DNA of 64,000 bases from Prevotellaceae bacterium (GTDB lineage: Bacteria > Bacteroidota > Bacteroidia > Bacteroidales > Bacteroidaceae): the NCBI GenBank assembly GCA_015256945.1, contig JABZLB010000002.1, forward strand, positions 62,001 to 126,000. The letters run 5' to 3'. The notes beneath the pieces were generated by a model, which ran no database searches, had not been told where the DNA came from, and was given only the letters and a program-made list of their open reading frames with translations. This document shows positions 55,547 to 64,000 of this stretch, piece by piece; within the stretch, counting starts at the first letter, position 1; each line of letters opens with the position of its first letter. A program made the position numbers and the translations under genes.

Positions 55547-56773
55547 ATGAAGAAATTTTTAATTATGCTTTATATGCTGGTCTTTGTTGCCAGTACTAAA
55601 GCCCAGCAGTATGACAATGTTATCGGCCATTGGACAGGAACATGGGCTACGGCCATGCAAATACCGGTACGTTCCTTTATGCCTTATAATAACGACATGA
55701 CGGACAGGTCGGTACGTCAGATTGTAAAGGTATCGGCAGGAGGAGATGTTTTAAGGCTCCAGCTGTCGAATATATTTTCAAAAACGCCCGTAGTAATTAA
55801 GTCGGTATATATTGCATATGCTCTCGATTCTTGTCGTATTGACGTCTCTAGTGCACGTTATCTGCATTTCAACAGCCAGGAGGGGGTAACGATTGATGCT
55901 GGAAAGTCGGTATATTCGGATGGCGAACGCTTTGCCTTGAAAACAGGTGAACTGCTGGCTATTACAATAAACTATGAACGTGCACCACGTATTCCCACGG
56001 TACATATGGGGTCGCGTACCACATCGTATATCATGAAGGGAGTTACAGTACCACAGACCGATTTTGCACGTGCGTTTAAATATGAAAAGTGGTTCAACAT
56101 AGCAGCCCTGGAAGTGTTTGCTACCGACGTGCGTACATTTGCCATATTGGGAAACAGCATTACCGACGGGAAAGGCTCGACAACCAACAAACAGGACAGG
56201 TGGCCGGATGAAATGAGCTTTTACTTAAACGAAGTTTATGGTCGTGAACAGCAGCGTCGTGACGGAAAAAAGCACGAATATGGCATACTTAACCTGGGTA
56301 TTGGTAACAATCGTGTGCTTAGTGTTGGCTTCGGAGAGGCAGCCATAAAAAGGTTTGACCGTGATATACTGGGGCAACATGGTGTAACCGACGTTGTTAT
56401 ATTTGAAGGAATCAATGACATTGGTACCACAAAAGCATCGTCTTCTATGGCAAAGCAACTGATAGAGGCATATAAATCAATGATAGAAAAGTGTTGTAAG
56501 GCACACCTTCGTGTATGGCTTGCAACGATAACGCCAATGAAAGGGTCGGCCTATTACAGCGTACAGCACGAAATGTGCCGTCGAATTGTAAACGAATGGA
56601 TACGCACACAGCATGAAGCTGACGGTTATATCGACTTTGATAAACTGTTGCGTGACCCTGCTGAAGAGCTGGCATTACGACCCCAATGGCGCCTGAAAGA
56701 TAACCTTCATCCCAATGCTGAGGGTTACAAAGAGATGGGACGGTATGCAGCCGACTTCTTTATGAAACAATAA
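55547..56773 (+). CDS. Exported SGNH/GDSL-family esterase
   Basis: A 408-residue secreted hydrolase with a signal peptide ending VASTKAQ. A beta-rich N-terminal region (about 25-190) comes first. The SGNH domain follows with block I GNSITDG (nucleophile Ser near 207), a conserved Gly in LGIGNNRVL, Asn in FEGINDIG and block V DNLHPN with the catalytic Asp-His. Family members deacetylate polysaccharides or cleave lipid esters; the substrate is unknown. It could act on O-acetyl groups of host or plant glycans, but no PUL is adjacent. Confidence 0.9.
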   Translation: MKKFLIMLYMLVFVASTKAQQYDNVIGHWTGTWATAMQIPVRSFMPYNNDMTDRSVRQIVKVSAGGDVLRLQLSNIFSKTPVVIKSVYIAYALDSCRIDVSSARYLHFNSQEGVTIDAGKSVYSDGERFALKTGELLAITINYERAPRIPTVHMGSRTTSYIMKGVTVPQTDFARAFKYEKWFNIAALEVFATDVRTFAILGNSITDGKGSTTNKQDRWPDEMSFYLNEVYGREQQRRDGKKHEYGILNLGIGNNRVLSVGFGEAAIKRFDRDILGQHGVTDVVIFEGINDIGTTKASSSMAKQLIEAYKSMIEKCCKAHLRVWLATITPMKGSAYYSVQHEMCRRIVNEWIRTQHEADGYIDFDKLLRDPAEELALRPQWRLKDNLHPNAEGYKEMGRYAADFFMKQ

Positions 56774-56787
56774 TATCATCATGTAAC

Positions 56788-56818
56788 TTGTGCAATAAGT
56801 GAAAAGGTAGTAACTTTG
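56788..56818 (+). promoter_or_regulatory. Promoter of gpmI
   Basis: TTG at 56788-56790 and TAACTTTG at 56811-56818 are separated by 20 bp. The ATG is 37 nt further on. Confidence 0.75.
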
Positions 56819-56854
56819 CATAGCAGAATAACAAACATTTAAATACATAATATT

Positions 56855-58378
56855 ATGGCAAAAAAAGCTTTATTGATGATTCTCGACGGATGGGGAATCG
56901 GAAAACATGACAAAGGTGATGTGATCTATAATACGCCAACTCCATATCTTGACCTGCTGAATGCAACGAGTCCACACTCACAACTGATGGCTTGTGGCGA
57001 AGATGTGGGTCTGCCTGCCGGGCAAATGGGTAACTCAGAAGTAGGGCATCTTAATATCGGTGCAGGCCGTGTCGTATACCAGGACCTTGTAAAGATTAAC
57101 AAAGCCTGCCAGACAGGTGACATCTTAAAGAACCAGGATATTATCAAAGCTTACAGTTATGCAAAGGAAACCGGTAAGAAATTGCATATCATGGGGCTGA
57201 CATCTACCGGCGGTGTGCACTCATCAATGGATCATATGTATAAGCTTATAGAGATAGGTAAGGAATATGACCTGAAGAAAGTTTTCGTACACTGTTTCAT
57301 GGATGGCCGTGATACTGATCCGAAGAGCGGCAAGGGCTTTATCGCTGATGTTGAAAAGGTATGTAAAGAAAATGGTGCAAGCATAGCAAGTATTATTGGA
57401 CGTTTTTATGCTATGGACCGTGACAAGCGGTGGAATCGTGTAAAAGAGGCTTACGACCTGCTTGTTGAAGGTAAGGGAAAACAGGCTACCGACATGGTAA
57501 AGGCTATGGAAGAGAGTTATGCCGACGGCGTTACCGACGAGTTTGTCAAGGCTATAAACAACTCAACTGTTGACGGAACTATTCAGGAGGGCGATGTTGT
57601 TATCTTTATCAACTTCCGTAACGACCGTGCAAAAGAGCTTACAGAGGTGCTTACTCAGCAGGATATGCCGGAGGAAGGCATGCACATCATAAAGGATTTG
57701 CAATATTATTGCATGACTCCGTATGATGCTAATTTCAAAGGTGTTCATGTGTTGTTCCCGAAGGAAAACGTTCAGGACACGCTGGGTGAATATCTGTCAA
57801 AGCACGGCAAAAAACAATTACATACAGCCGAAACTGAAAAATATGCACATGTAACCTTTTTCTTTAATGGAGGCCGTGAAGCGCCATTTGAAAACGAAGA
57901 CCGTATTCTTGTGCCGTCTCCAAAGGTTGCTACATACGACCTGAAGCCTGAAATGAGTGCATTAGAAGTAAAGGAAAAGCTTGTGGGTGCGATTAACACA
58001 CAGGAATACGACTTCATTGTTGTGAACTTTGCAAACGGCGATATGGTAGGACATACGGGTGTATATCATGCTATTGCCAAAGCCGTTTGGGCTATCGACA
58101 ATTGTGTGAAGGAAGTGGTTGAGGCTGCCAAAGCCAATGATTACGAGACAATTATTATTGCCGACCATGGTAATGCTGACCACGCTATTAACGAAGATGG
58201 TACACCTAATACCGCACACTCATTGAATCCTGTGCCTTTTATCTATGTTACATCGAATAATTCGGCTACTGTAAAAGACGGTCGTCTGGCTGATGTAGCG
58301 CCTTCTATCCTGCATATTATGGGCTTGGAACAGCCTGCTGACATGACAGGAGAGAACCTGATAGAGGATAATAAATAA
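56855..58378 (+). CDS. gpmI: 2,3-bisphosphoglycerate-independent phosphoglycerate mutase
   Basis: A 507-residue glycolytic/gluconeogenic enzyme interconverting 3- and 2-phosphoglycerate. The alkaline-phosphatase-like domain starts with [10 protein letters not shown] (metal-binding Asp11), and Ser61 in [10 protein letters not shown] carries the phosphoryl intermediate. The inserted phosphotransferase domain contains [11 protein letters not shown] and [11 protein letters not shown]. Late metal ligands are seen in [12 protein letters not shown] and IADHGNADH. The length is normal. It is monocistronic with its own promoter and terminator. Confidence 0.97.
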   Translation: MAKKALLMILDGWGIGKHDKGDVIYNTPTPYLDLLNATSPHSQLMACGEDVGLPAGQMGNSEVGHLNIGAGRVVYQDLVKINKACQTGDILKNQDIIKAYSYAKETGKKLHIMGLTSTGGVHSSMDHMYKLIEIGKEYDLKKVFVHCFMDGRDTDPKSGKGFIADVEKVCKENGASIASIIGRFYAMDRDKRWNRVKEAYDLLVEGKGKQATDMVKAMEESYADGVTDEFVKAINNSTVDGTIQEGDVVIFINFRNDRAKELTEVLTQQDMPEEGMHIIKDLQYYCMTPYDANFKGVHVLFPKENVQDTLGEYLSKHGKKQLHTAETEKYAHVTFFFNGGREAPFENEDRILVPSPKVATYDLKPEMSALEVKEKLVGAINTQEYDFIVVNFANGDMVGHTGVYHAIAKAVWAIDNCVKEVVEAAKANDYETIIIADHGNADHAINEDGTPNTAHSLNPVPFIYVTSNNSATVKDGRLADVAPSILHIMGLEQPADMTGENLIEDNK

Positions 58379-58420
58379 GAGATATAATAAGTTTCTTTTG
58401 TAAAAAAGAGCAATAATATA

Positions 58421-58497
58421 AGCCCCCTTCAGGGCTTGACATTTCATTTATCCCCTCTGTTTGCAATCGCATTAGAATGTTAACAGAGGGGATTTTA
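58421..58497 (+). terminator. Two hairpins after gpmI
   Basis: AAGCCC/GGGCTT forms a small hairpin at 58421-58437. TCCCCTCTGTT (58451-58461) pairs perfectly with AACAGAGGGGA (58482-58492), followed by TTTT. The second is the likely gpmI terminator; it ends 14 nt before ung. Confidence 0.75.
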
Positions 58498-58510
58498 AGT
58501 TTAGAAGAAT

Positions 58511-59176
58511 ATGGATGTAAAGCTTGAGGACAGTTGGAAACGCTATTTGAATGCCGAGTTTGACAAAGAATATTTTATCAATCTTACCGAACTCGTACGT
58601 CAGGAGTATCAGAATCATTTGTGTTTCCCACCGGGACGACAGGTTTTCAATGCCTTTAATCTGTGTCCTTTTAACGATGTAAAGGTTGTTATTATTGGGC
58701 AAGACCCTTATCATGAGCCAGGACAGGCTATGGGACTAAGCTTTTCGGTACCCGTAGGTACAACGATACCACCTTCACTTGTGAATATATTCAAAGAAAT
58801 ACAACAGGATTTAGGCCATCCCATTCCGCAAGACGGTGACCTTACGCGTTGGTGTAAGCAGGGTGTTTTACTTTTAAATGCAACACTCACTGTACGGGCA
58901 CACGAAGCTAACAGCCATCAAAAGTTAGGCTGGAGCCAGTTTACCGATGCAGCCATTAAAGCATTGTCTGATCATCGTAAGGGACTTGTCTACATGCTCT
59001 GGGGCAGTTATGCACGGAGCAAACGCTATTTAATTAATCAGCAGCAGAACCTTATTCTGGAGTCAGTACACCCATCTCCACTGTCGGCTAATCGCGGAGG
59101 TTGGTTCGGTCAGCACCAATTTTCGAGGTGTAATGCCTATTTAGAGAGCAAGGGTATTACGCCGGTTAATTGGTAA
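58511..59176 (+). CDS. ung: Uracil-DNA glycosylase
   Basis: A 221-residue base-excision repair enzyme removing uracil from DNA. The water-activating loop is GQDPYH with Asp65, the uracil-binding Phe is in GLSFSVP, NATLTVR follows, and the leucine/His loop is HPSPLSANRGGWFG. These are hallmarks of family-1 UDGs. It begins just after the gpmI terminator, and the DUF3109 gene begins 14 nt after it, so those two are probably co-transcribed. Confidence 0.97.
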   Translation: MDVKLEDSWKRYLNAEFDKEYFINLTELVRQEYQNHLCFPPGRQVFNAFNLCPFNDVKVVIIGQDPYHEPGQAMGLSFSVPVGTTIPPSLVNIFKEIQQDLGHPIPQDGDLTRWCKQGVLLLNATLTVRAHEANSHQKLGWSQFTDAAIKALSDHRKGLVYMLWGSYARSKRYLINQQQNLILESVHPSPLSANRGGWFGQHQFSRCNAYLESKGITPVNW

Positions 59177-59190
59177 TATATTGTTGAAAT

Positions 59191-59814
59191 ATGCTTCATA
59201 TTATACAAGTAGGCGATGTTTTGGTTTCGCCCGATATTTTTACAGAGAAGTTTTGTTGTGATCTTTCAAAGTGCAAGGGGCGTTGTTGCATCGAAGGCGA
59301 TGCGGGAGCACCTGTCACACTCGAAGAGATAGGCCTGATGGAGGAGAATGTGGATAGCGTATGGACGGAACTTTCTGCTTCAGCTCAGGCGGTAATTGAT
59401 AAGCAGGGAGTGGCTTATTCTGATGCCGACGGCGAGCTTGTAACCAGTATTGTAGGCGGGCGTGACTGTGTTTTTACCTGTTATAACGATATAAAGGATG
59501 AATCAGATGGGCATACAATCAGTAATTGCTGCCTGTGTGCTTTCGATTGTTCTTTCCGAAAGGGTGACATTTCATGGCAAAAACCCATTAGCTGTGCATT
59601 GTATCCTATCCGGGAAAAGCACTTTTCGAATGGACTTACAGGTATTAATTATCATCAGTGGGAGATATGTAGGGATGCAGTTGCTCTAGGTAAGAAACTA
59701 AACTTACCCTTATATCAGTTCTTAAAAGAGCCGCTTATCCGCCGCTTTGGGCATGAATGGTATGGAGAATTATGCAGTGTAGCCAATGAGCTAAAGAGAG
59801 AAGGGTTGATTTAA
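59191..59814 (+). CDS. DUF3109-family cysteine-cluster protein
   Basis: A 207-residue protein with many cysteines in paired motifs: CCDLSKCKGRCC near the N-terminus, CVFTC in the middle, then CCLCAFDC, and later single Cys in SCALYP and EICRD. The pattern and the GAPVTLEEI segment fit DUF3109, related to YkgJ-type proteins thought to bind zinc or an Fe-S cluster. Function is unknown. It probably shares a transcript with ung. Confidence 0.88.
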   Translation: MLHIIQVGDVLVSPDIFTEKFCCDLSKCKGRCCIEGDAGAPVTLEEIGLMEENVDSVWTELSASAQAVIDKQGVAYSDADGELVTSIVGGRDCVFTCYNDIKDESDGHTISNCCLCAFDCSFRKGDISWQKPISCALYPIREKHFSNGLTGINYHQWEICRDAVALGKKLNLPLYQFLKEPLIRRFGHEWYGELCSVANELKREGLI

Positions 59815-59924
59815 ACAAATGTTTTGGCTCTCTGTAACTTACGCCTTTTATCCTCAGATATATGTCGTAACTCCTGTCTTCTTAACAGTTTATCTCCTTA
59901 AAAATGGTCTTCTTTACTTCGTAT

Positions 59925-60800
59925 TTATTCTTTTCGGTAGTCGGAAGGGCTCATGCCGACATGCTCTTTAAAGTATTTTCCAAAGAAGCTTTGATTGGGA
60001 AAATGAAGTAAATCGGTAATTTCCTTTATGCTTTTAGTAGAGTTTTTCAGAAGTACACGCATTTCGAGCACAACGTAATAGTTAATCCAGTCGTTGGGAG
60101 TTTTATGGCTAACCGTTCTGATGGTTTCAGCAAGGTACTTGGGTGATATATTCATTTGCAGTGCATACCAGCCTACACGTCGTTCGCGTTTAAAGTTACG
60201 TTGTACCAATTGTATAAACTGAGCAAAAATATCTTCGCCTCTTGTATGGTGTTTTTTGTTGTCTTGTAAGGTGTTCCAGAATATGCTTCCCGCATCATAA
60301 ATAAATGCTTGTAGAAGCAAACGGACAGTATCGCGGCGGAAGCGGCGTGATTCTTCTAGCACCTTCTGACGCAGAAGATGGTAAAAATTACGTGTTCCCT
60401 GCAGCTCTGACGGCCTTAAGCTGAATACAGGATGGGTTCGGGTAAACAGGAAAACCATGGAGAGGTCGCGCAAACCAGTAAGGACCTCTTGTATAAAATG
60501 CTCTGAAATAAGGACGGCAAAACCTTTACAATCGGCACTGAGCGTGCATTTATCAATAAGTTGGCCTGCACTAACAATAGCACTATTATGCGCATGGGCG
60601 GTTTGTTGTATTGTATCGACAGTGTAACTAAATTGTCCTTGCGTACATATAACGATGAGAAAGCACCGCATATAGTAGGCTTTAGAGGATATAAAAACAG
60701 TAGAAATGTCATCAATAAGTGCCAGATCGTTATCAATAAAACTACATGATGCAATCTTCTTGACGCTCTCTATTGTGATATTTCCCATTTTAGAATTCAT
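59925..60800 (-). CDS. AraC-family transcriptional regulator
   Basis: A 291-residue regulator (a second in-frame Met at position 5 is possible). The N-terminal half resembles a cupin-like sensor. The C-terminal AraC domain has the first HTH in VGWYALQMNISPKYLAETIRTVSHKTPNDWI and the second in SIKEITDLLHFPNQSFFGKYFKEHVGMSPSDYRKE, the canonical end of the family. A TATCTTTG box lies 43 nt upstream. No target operon is obvious; the upstream minus-strand gene for the GH78-like protein is one candidate. Confidence 0.92.
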   Translation of the reverse strand: MNSKMGNITIESVKKIASCSFIDNDLALIDDISTVFISSKAYYMRCFLIVICTQGQFSYTVDTIQQTAHAHNSAIVSAGQLIDKCTLSADCKGFAVLISEHFIQEVLTGLRDLSMVFLFTRTHPVFSLRPSELQGTRNFYHLLRQKVLEESRRFRRDTVRLLLQAFIYDAGSIFWNTLQDNKKHHTRGEDIFAQFIQLVQRNFKRERRVGWYALQMNISPKYLAETIRTVSHKTPNDWINYYVVLEMRVLLKNSTKSIKEITDLLHFPNQSFFGKYFKEHVGMSPSDYRKE

Positions 60801-60842
60801 ATCTTTGTTTTGTTGAGTTTGAGGCTTATTTCAATCTTTCTG

Positions 60843-60850
60843 CAAAGATA
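60843..60850 (-). promoter_or_regulatory. -7 promoter box of the AraC-family gene
   Basis: On the minus strand TATCTTTG matches TAnnTTTG. No -33 match is seen at the standard distance. Confidence 0.5.
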
Positions 60851-60882
60851 GTTATTTTTTCTTCTTACTCCATTATGTAAAA

Positions 60883-61800
60883 TTAGAAATCAAAATAGCT
60901 TCCTTCTCCTATTTCTATTGCCTCTAAAGTTGTAAGTTGTTTTGGAGAAAAATGTTTGTCACCGATGATATGGATAGTGTTATAGTTTGAAATATTAAAC
61001 AATGGGTACGCCTGTTCATCCATATCTCCGCTACAAATATATTGGATATTGCCAAAGTTGATGTGCTCTCCTTGTTTTGCGCCGCGCAAAGTGAGTCGTA
61101 AAAAACCATGAAATGCAGGGTAGAATTCTTGAAAAATTCCCATGCTGTCGGTATCAAACCATTCAAAAGTATTTACCTTTTTGATTTTTGGTGCTGTAAA
61201 TCCATTCTCAAAAATTCTTAGAGACAGTTCTTTTGTATCTCTGAAAGTATCGGCATGGGTCCATAAAGCAGTATCAAACCACACTGCTTTCCATGATGTA
61301 TTGTGTGTCCGTCCGTCAATAAATTCTCCTCCGTTTAATGTCAGAGAACTGTTTGCACGACGGCAAAGCCAGCTGTTATCACTGGTATGGCAAAAAGGTT
61401 CTCCTGTTTCGCAGGTACCATAAAAGCATACAGATAGTTGACGATGGTTGGTTTCTGGAAATGTAGGGGAATAAACGGCTGCAATAACATTGCTGTCAGG
61501 ACGGAGATAAGCCGATACATCGAGTGTAATAGCAACAGGATCGTTGTTCTTATCTTCTCTAAGGGGATAGAAAGAAGCTGTTCCTACATTACACTCGTTG
61601 ACGTAAAGTTTCAGTAATCCTGTTGTAGCGAAGGTTATACAAGCCTTTTGAGGTCTGCCATTAAAAATATAAGTACGTCGGAACCATACATGTGAAAGGC
61701 TGTCTGGCTGATGAATTGTTATCCAATGGCAGTTAAATTCTTGTGCCGAAATAGACGAAATGCCAAAAACTAACAGAAATAAGGTTAATAGTTTTCTCAT
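60883..61800 (-). CDS. Secreted protein resembling the N-terminal beta-domain of GH78 rhamnosidases
   Basis: A 305-residue exported protein (signal peptide ending ISSISAQ). The opening (HWITIHQPDSLSHVWFRRTYIF, then LLKLYVNECNVG, then VTL/DVSAYLRPDSNVIAAVYSP) follows the pattern of the accessory beta-sandwich of alpha-L-rhamnosidases. DNSWLCRR and SWKAVWFDTALW resemble the linker that precedes the (alpha/alpha)6 catalytic domain. That domain is absent, and the frame ends normally after about 80 further residues. It may be a binding protein or a remnant. The similarity is by eye and moderate. Confidence 0.72.
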   Translation of the reverse strand: MRKLLTLFLLVFGISSISAQEFNCHWITIHQPDSLSHVWFRRTYIFNGRPQKACITFATTGLLKLYVNECNVGTASFYPLREDKNNDPVAITLDVSAYLRPDSNVIAAVYSPTFPETNHRQLSVCFYGTCETGEPFCHTSDNSWLCRRANSSLTLNGGEFIDGRTHNTSWKAVWFDTALWTHADTFRDTKELSLRIFENGFTAPKIKKVNTFEWFDTDSMGIFQEFYPAFHGFLRLTLRGAKQGEHINFGNIQYICSGDMDEQAYPLFNISNYNTIHIIGDKHFSPKQLTTLEAIEIGEGSYFDF

Positions 61801-61824
61801 TATAAGCCGGTAACATGCCGAAAT

Positions 61825-61877
61825 AAAAAATCTTCCTGAGATAGCCTGAGGAATAACCTCTGTCTCTCTCAGGAAGA
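61825..61877 (-). terminator. Intrinsic terminator of gyrB
   Basis: TCTTCCTGAGA (61831-61841) and its perfect complement (61867-61877) form a stem. On the minus strand it is followed by TTTTTTA, just after the gyrB stop. Confidence 0.85.
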
Positions 61878-61896
61878 CCGTTTACATCGTAATGCT

Positions 61897-63873
61897 TTAA
61901 GCATCTATATTTGCAAATGCTGCGTTTTCTTCGATAAATTCGCGTCTTGGTTCAACATCGTCACCCATTAACATGGAGAATATCTCATCAGCCTGGGCAG
62001 CATTCTCAATGGTTACTTGTTTTAACAAACGAGTTTTCGGGTCCATAGTAGTCTCCCATAGCTGCTCGGGATTCATCTCTCCCAATCCTTTGTATCGCTG
62101 TGTATGTATGCTTTTAGCGTCTTCAGAGCCGTCACCATACTTGTCTAAGAACGCCTGGCGTTGCTGTTCATTGTAGCAATACTGACTTACTTTGTTCTTA
62201 AACGTACATTTATACAAAGGTGGGGTGGCAATATATAAATGTCCTTCCTCAATAATTTTGGGCATAAAGCGGAAGAATAGTGTCATAATGAGTGTGTCGA
62301 TATGTGAACCATCGACATCGGCATCGGTCATAATGATGATCTTGTCGTAGCGTAATTTATCTATATTTGCTTCGCGGTCGGCCTCGCCTTCAACCCCAAA
62401 GCGTACACCGATACTTTGTATAATGTTCATCACAGACTCGGCTTCGAATACACGATGCCATTGAACCTTCTCAACATTCAATATCTTTCCACGCAACGGT
62501 AGGATAGCTTGTGTGTATCTGTCTCGCCCTTGTTTGGCCGAACCACCTGCAGAATCACCCTCGACAAGGAAAATTTCACATTCCTTTGGGTCTTTATTTG
62601 AACAGTCTGCAAGCTTACCAGGTAGCCCACCACCACTCATAACGCTCTTGCGTTGTACGCTTTCGCGTGCCTTTCGGGCAGCTACACGTGCAGTAGCAGC
62701 AAGGATAACCTTCTCACAAATCATTTTTGCCTCAACAGGATGCTCCTCTAAATAGTCGGTAAGTGCTTGCCCAACAGCCTGATTAACAGCTCCCGTAACT
62801 TCACTGTTACCTAATTTCGTCTTGGTCTGTCCTTCGAATTGTGGCTCAGAAACTTTAATAGAGATTACAGCAGTAAGTCCTTCTCTAAAGTCTTCTCCAG
62901 CGATTTCTATTTTAGCTTTCTCTATTTGTTTTGATATTTGTGCATCATTATCGGCATAGTTTTTCAGCACGCGGGTAAGAGCTTGACGGAAGCCAGTTAC
63001 ATGAGTTCCTCCTTCTATGGTATTGATATTGTTGACATATGAGTGCAGATTTTCAGAATAATCTGTATTATACATAATGGCAACCTCAATAGGAATGCTT
63101 TGCTTTTCCGTTTTCAAATAGATGACATCGTCAAACAGATGTTGGCGATGACGGTCTACGTAACGTACAAACTCTTTCAACCCATCTTTGGCATGGAATA
63201 CCTCTTGGCGTGGTTTTCCTGATTCATCATTATGTCTAAGATCGGTCAATGTGATTTTTATACCGGCATTTAAGAATGCCAGTTCACGCATTCTACGTGC
63301 TATAATATCCCACTGAAAGACAGTAGTGGTGAATATTGTCGGGTCAGGCCAGAACTGTTGCCGTGTTCCTTGTTTTGTAGTTTCACCAATAACCTTTACA
63401 GGATAGAGCGGTTTGCCTTTCTCATATTCCTGTTGATATATCTTGCCATCGCGGAAAACCTGTGACTTCATGTGTGAAGACAAAGCATTCACACAGCTTA
63501 CACCTACACCATGCAAACCACCACTAACTTTGTAAGAGCCTTTGTCGAACTTTCCACCAGCGTGTAAAACCGTCATAACTACCTCGAGAGCACTCTTGTG
63601 TAGCTTCTTATGTTCGTCAACAGGAATGCCTCGTCCGTCATCTTCTACGGTAACAGAGTTGTCCTCGTTAATAGTTACTTCAATATGATGACAGAAGCCT
63701 GCCATGGCCTCGTCGATAGAATTGTCTACCGTTTCGTTAATAAGATGGTGCAGACCCTTCTCACTGATGTCGCCAATATACATGGCTGGTCGTTTGCGTA
63801 CAGCCTCAAGACCCTCCAATACTTGGATGTTGGAGGCTGAATAATTGTCTGCTTGATTCTGATTTTCTGCCAT
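61897..63873 (-). CDS. gyrB: DNA gyrase subunit B
   Basis: A 658-residue ATPase subunit of gyrase. The GHKL domain has LEAVRKRPAMYIGD, ETVDNSIDEAMAGF, EDDGRGIP and GGLHGVGVSCVNALS. The transducer domain follows. The Toprim domain carries VEGDSAGGSAKQGRDR, PLRGKILNVEK and the metal-binding TDADVDGSHI. The C-terminal tail has QRYKGLGEMNPEQLWETTM. The NSIDEAMAG form and length fit the short Bacteroidetes GyrB; ParE is less likely but is a close paralogue. A TATCTTTG box lies 25 nt upstream. Confidence 0.95.
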   Translation of the reverse strand: MAENQNQADNYSASNIQVLEGLEAVRKRPAMYIGDISEKGLHHLINETVDNSIDEAMAGFCHHIEVTINEDNSVTVEDDGRGIPVDEHKKLHKSALEVVMTVLHAGGKFDKGSYKVSGGLHGVGVSCVNALSSHMKSQVFRDGKIYQQEYEKGKPLYPVKVIGETTKQGTRQQFWPDPTIFTTTVFQWDIIARRMRELAFLNAGIKITLTDLRHNDESGKPRQEVFHAKDGLKEFVRYVDRHRQHLFDDVIYLKTEKQSIPIEVAIMYNTDYSENLHSYVNNINTIEGGTHVTGFRQALTRVLKNYADNDAQISKQIEKAKIEIAGEDFREGLTAVISIKVSEPQFEGQTKTKLGNSEVTGAVNQAVGQALTDYLEEHPVEAKMICEKVILAATARVAARKARESVQRKSVMSGGGLPGKLADCSNKDPKECEIFLVEGDSAGGSAKQGRDRYTQAILPLRGKILNVEKVQWHRVFEAESVMNIIQSIGVRFGVEGEADREANIDKLRYDKIIIMTDADVDGSHIDTLIMTLFFRFMPKIIEEGHLYIATPPLYKCTFKNKVSQYCYNEQQRQAFLDKYGDGSEDAKSIHTQRYKGLGEMNPEQLWETTMDPKTRLLKQVTIENAAQADEIFSMLMGDDVEPRREFIEENAAFANIDA

Positions 63874-63897
63874 TTGTTTTCAATTATGTTAACTATG

Positions 63898-63905
63898 CAA
63901 AGATA
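63898..63905 (-). promoter_or_regulatory. -7 promoter box of gyrB
   Basis: On the minus strand TATCTTTG matches TAnnTTTG, 25 nt before the ATG. The remaining bases to the window end show no gene. Confidence 0.5.
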
Positions 63906-64000
63906 CAAAATTTCAGTGTAAATGAGAAATTATTCAATAAAAAAAGCCCCTTTGCAATGTCAGGTATTATGCGTTGTTATTTTAGTTATTTTACTTTGTA

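Noticed and set aside
60883..61800. Pseudogene of an alpha-L-rhamnosidase
   Set aside because: The frame is intact with a signal peptide and normal stop, and no catalytic-domain remnant is found downstream; kept as a gene with a stated alternative.

Overview
The window looks like a chromosomal segment from a Bacteroidales bacterium, most likely Prevotella or a close relative. Three things point there. There are two SusC/SusD pairs. Many genes follow the Bacteroidetes -7 promoter motif TAnnTTTG, often with TTG about 20 bp upstream, rather than an E. coli-type promoter. Several protein types are typical of the group (DUF4153, DUF3109, DUF6377, TonB-C mini-proteins). The assignment comes from reading the sequence only. 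No rRNA, prophage, transposase, CRISPR array or resistance island was seen; one tRNA gene (Asn) is present.

Layout. 1-4.4 kb, minus strand: start of a membrane protein, ribF, and a PMCA-type Ca2+ P-type ATPase. 4.6-6 kb: a small ORF and an acyltransferase. 6.2-11.1 kb: topA, aroK, speA. 11.2-13.8 kb: an ECF sigma factor, its probable membrane partner, and two tandem TonB-C mini-proteins. 14.4-15.3 kb: an EamA transporter. 15.5-29.5 kb: a polysaccharide utilisation locus with a divergent GH3, then SusC, SusD, a surface glycan-binding lipoprotein with two related modules, a BACON-GH16 lipoprotein, a DUF6377 membrane regulator and a CE1-like esterase. The expected target is a beta-1,3 or mixed-linkage beta-glucan. 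29.7-33.8 kb: DUF4153 membrane protein, tRNA-Asn, S41 protease. 34.4-39.1 kb: rimP-nusA-infB. 39.4-44.5 kb: sufBCDS for Fe-S assembly. 45.2-49.9 kb: a second SusC/SusD pair with no enzymes beside it. 50-52.4 kb: small membrane protein, rnhB, WYL regulator. 52.8-59.8 kb: M6-like metallopeptidase, TrmH-family methyltransferase, SGNH hydrolase, gpmI, ung, DUF3109 protein. 59.9-63.9 kb, minus strand: AraC regulator, a protein resembling a GH78 accessory domain, gyrB.

The most unusual content is non-coding. Five intergenic spacers carry an 87-bp element with four copies of a self-complementary 10-mer (consensus GACGGCCGTC, allowing transitions). The 10-mers start at intervals of exactly 22, 23 and 22 bp in all five copies, although the linkers have diverged. 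Two other, unrelated intergenic arrays also have an exact 22-bp period: nine units at 31496-31693 and about five at 14074-14183. A further spacer before rnhB carries a roughly 50-bp inverted repeat made of GGAGTTA heptamers. Constant spacing with drifting sequence suggests that the 22-bp pitch, about two DNA turns, is what is conserved.

A second notable site is the rimP-nusA-infB leader. A promoter is followed within about 45 nt by a 13-bp GC-rich hairpin and a T-run, immediately before rimP. This is the layout expected if NusA represses its own operon by termination.
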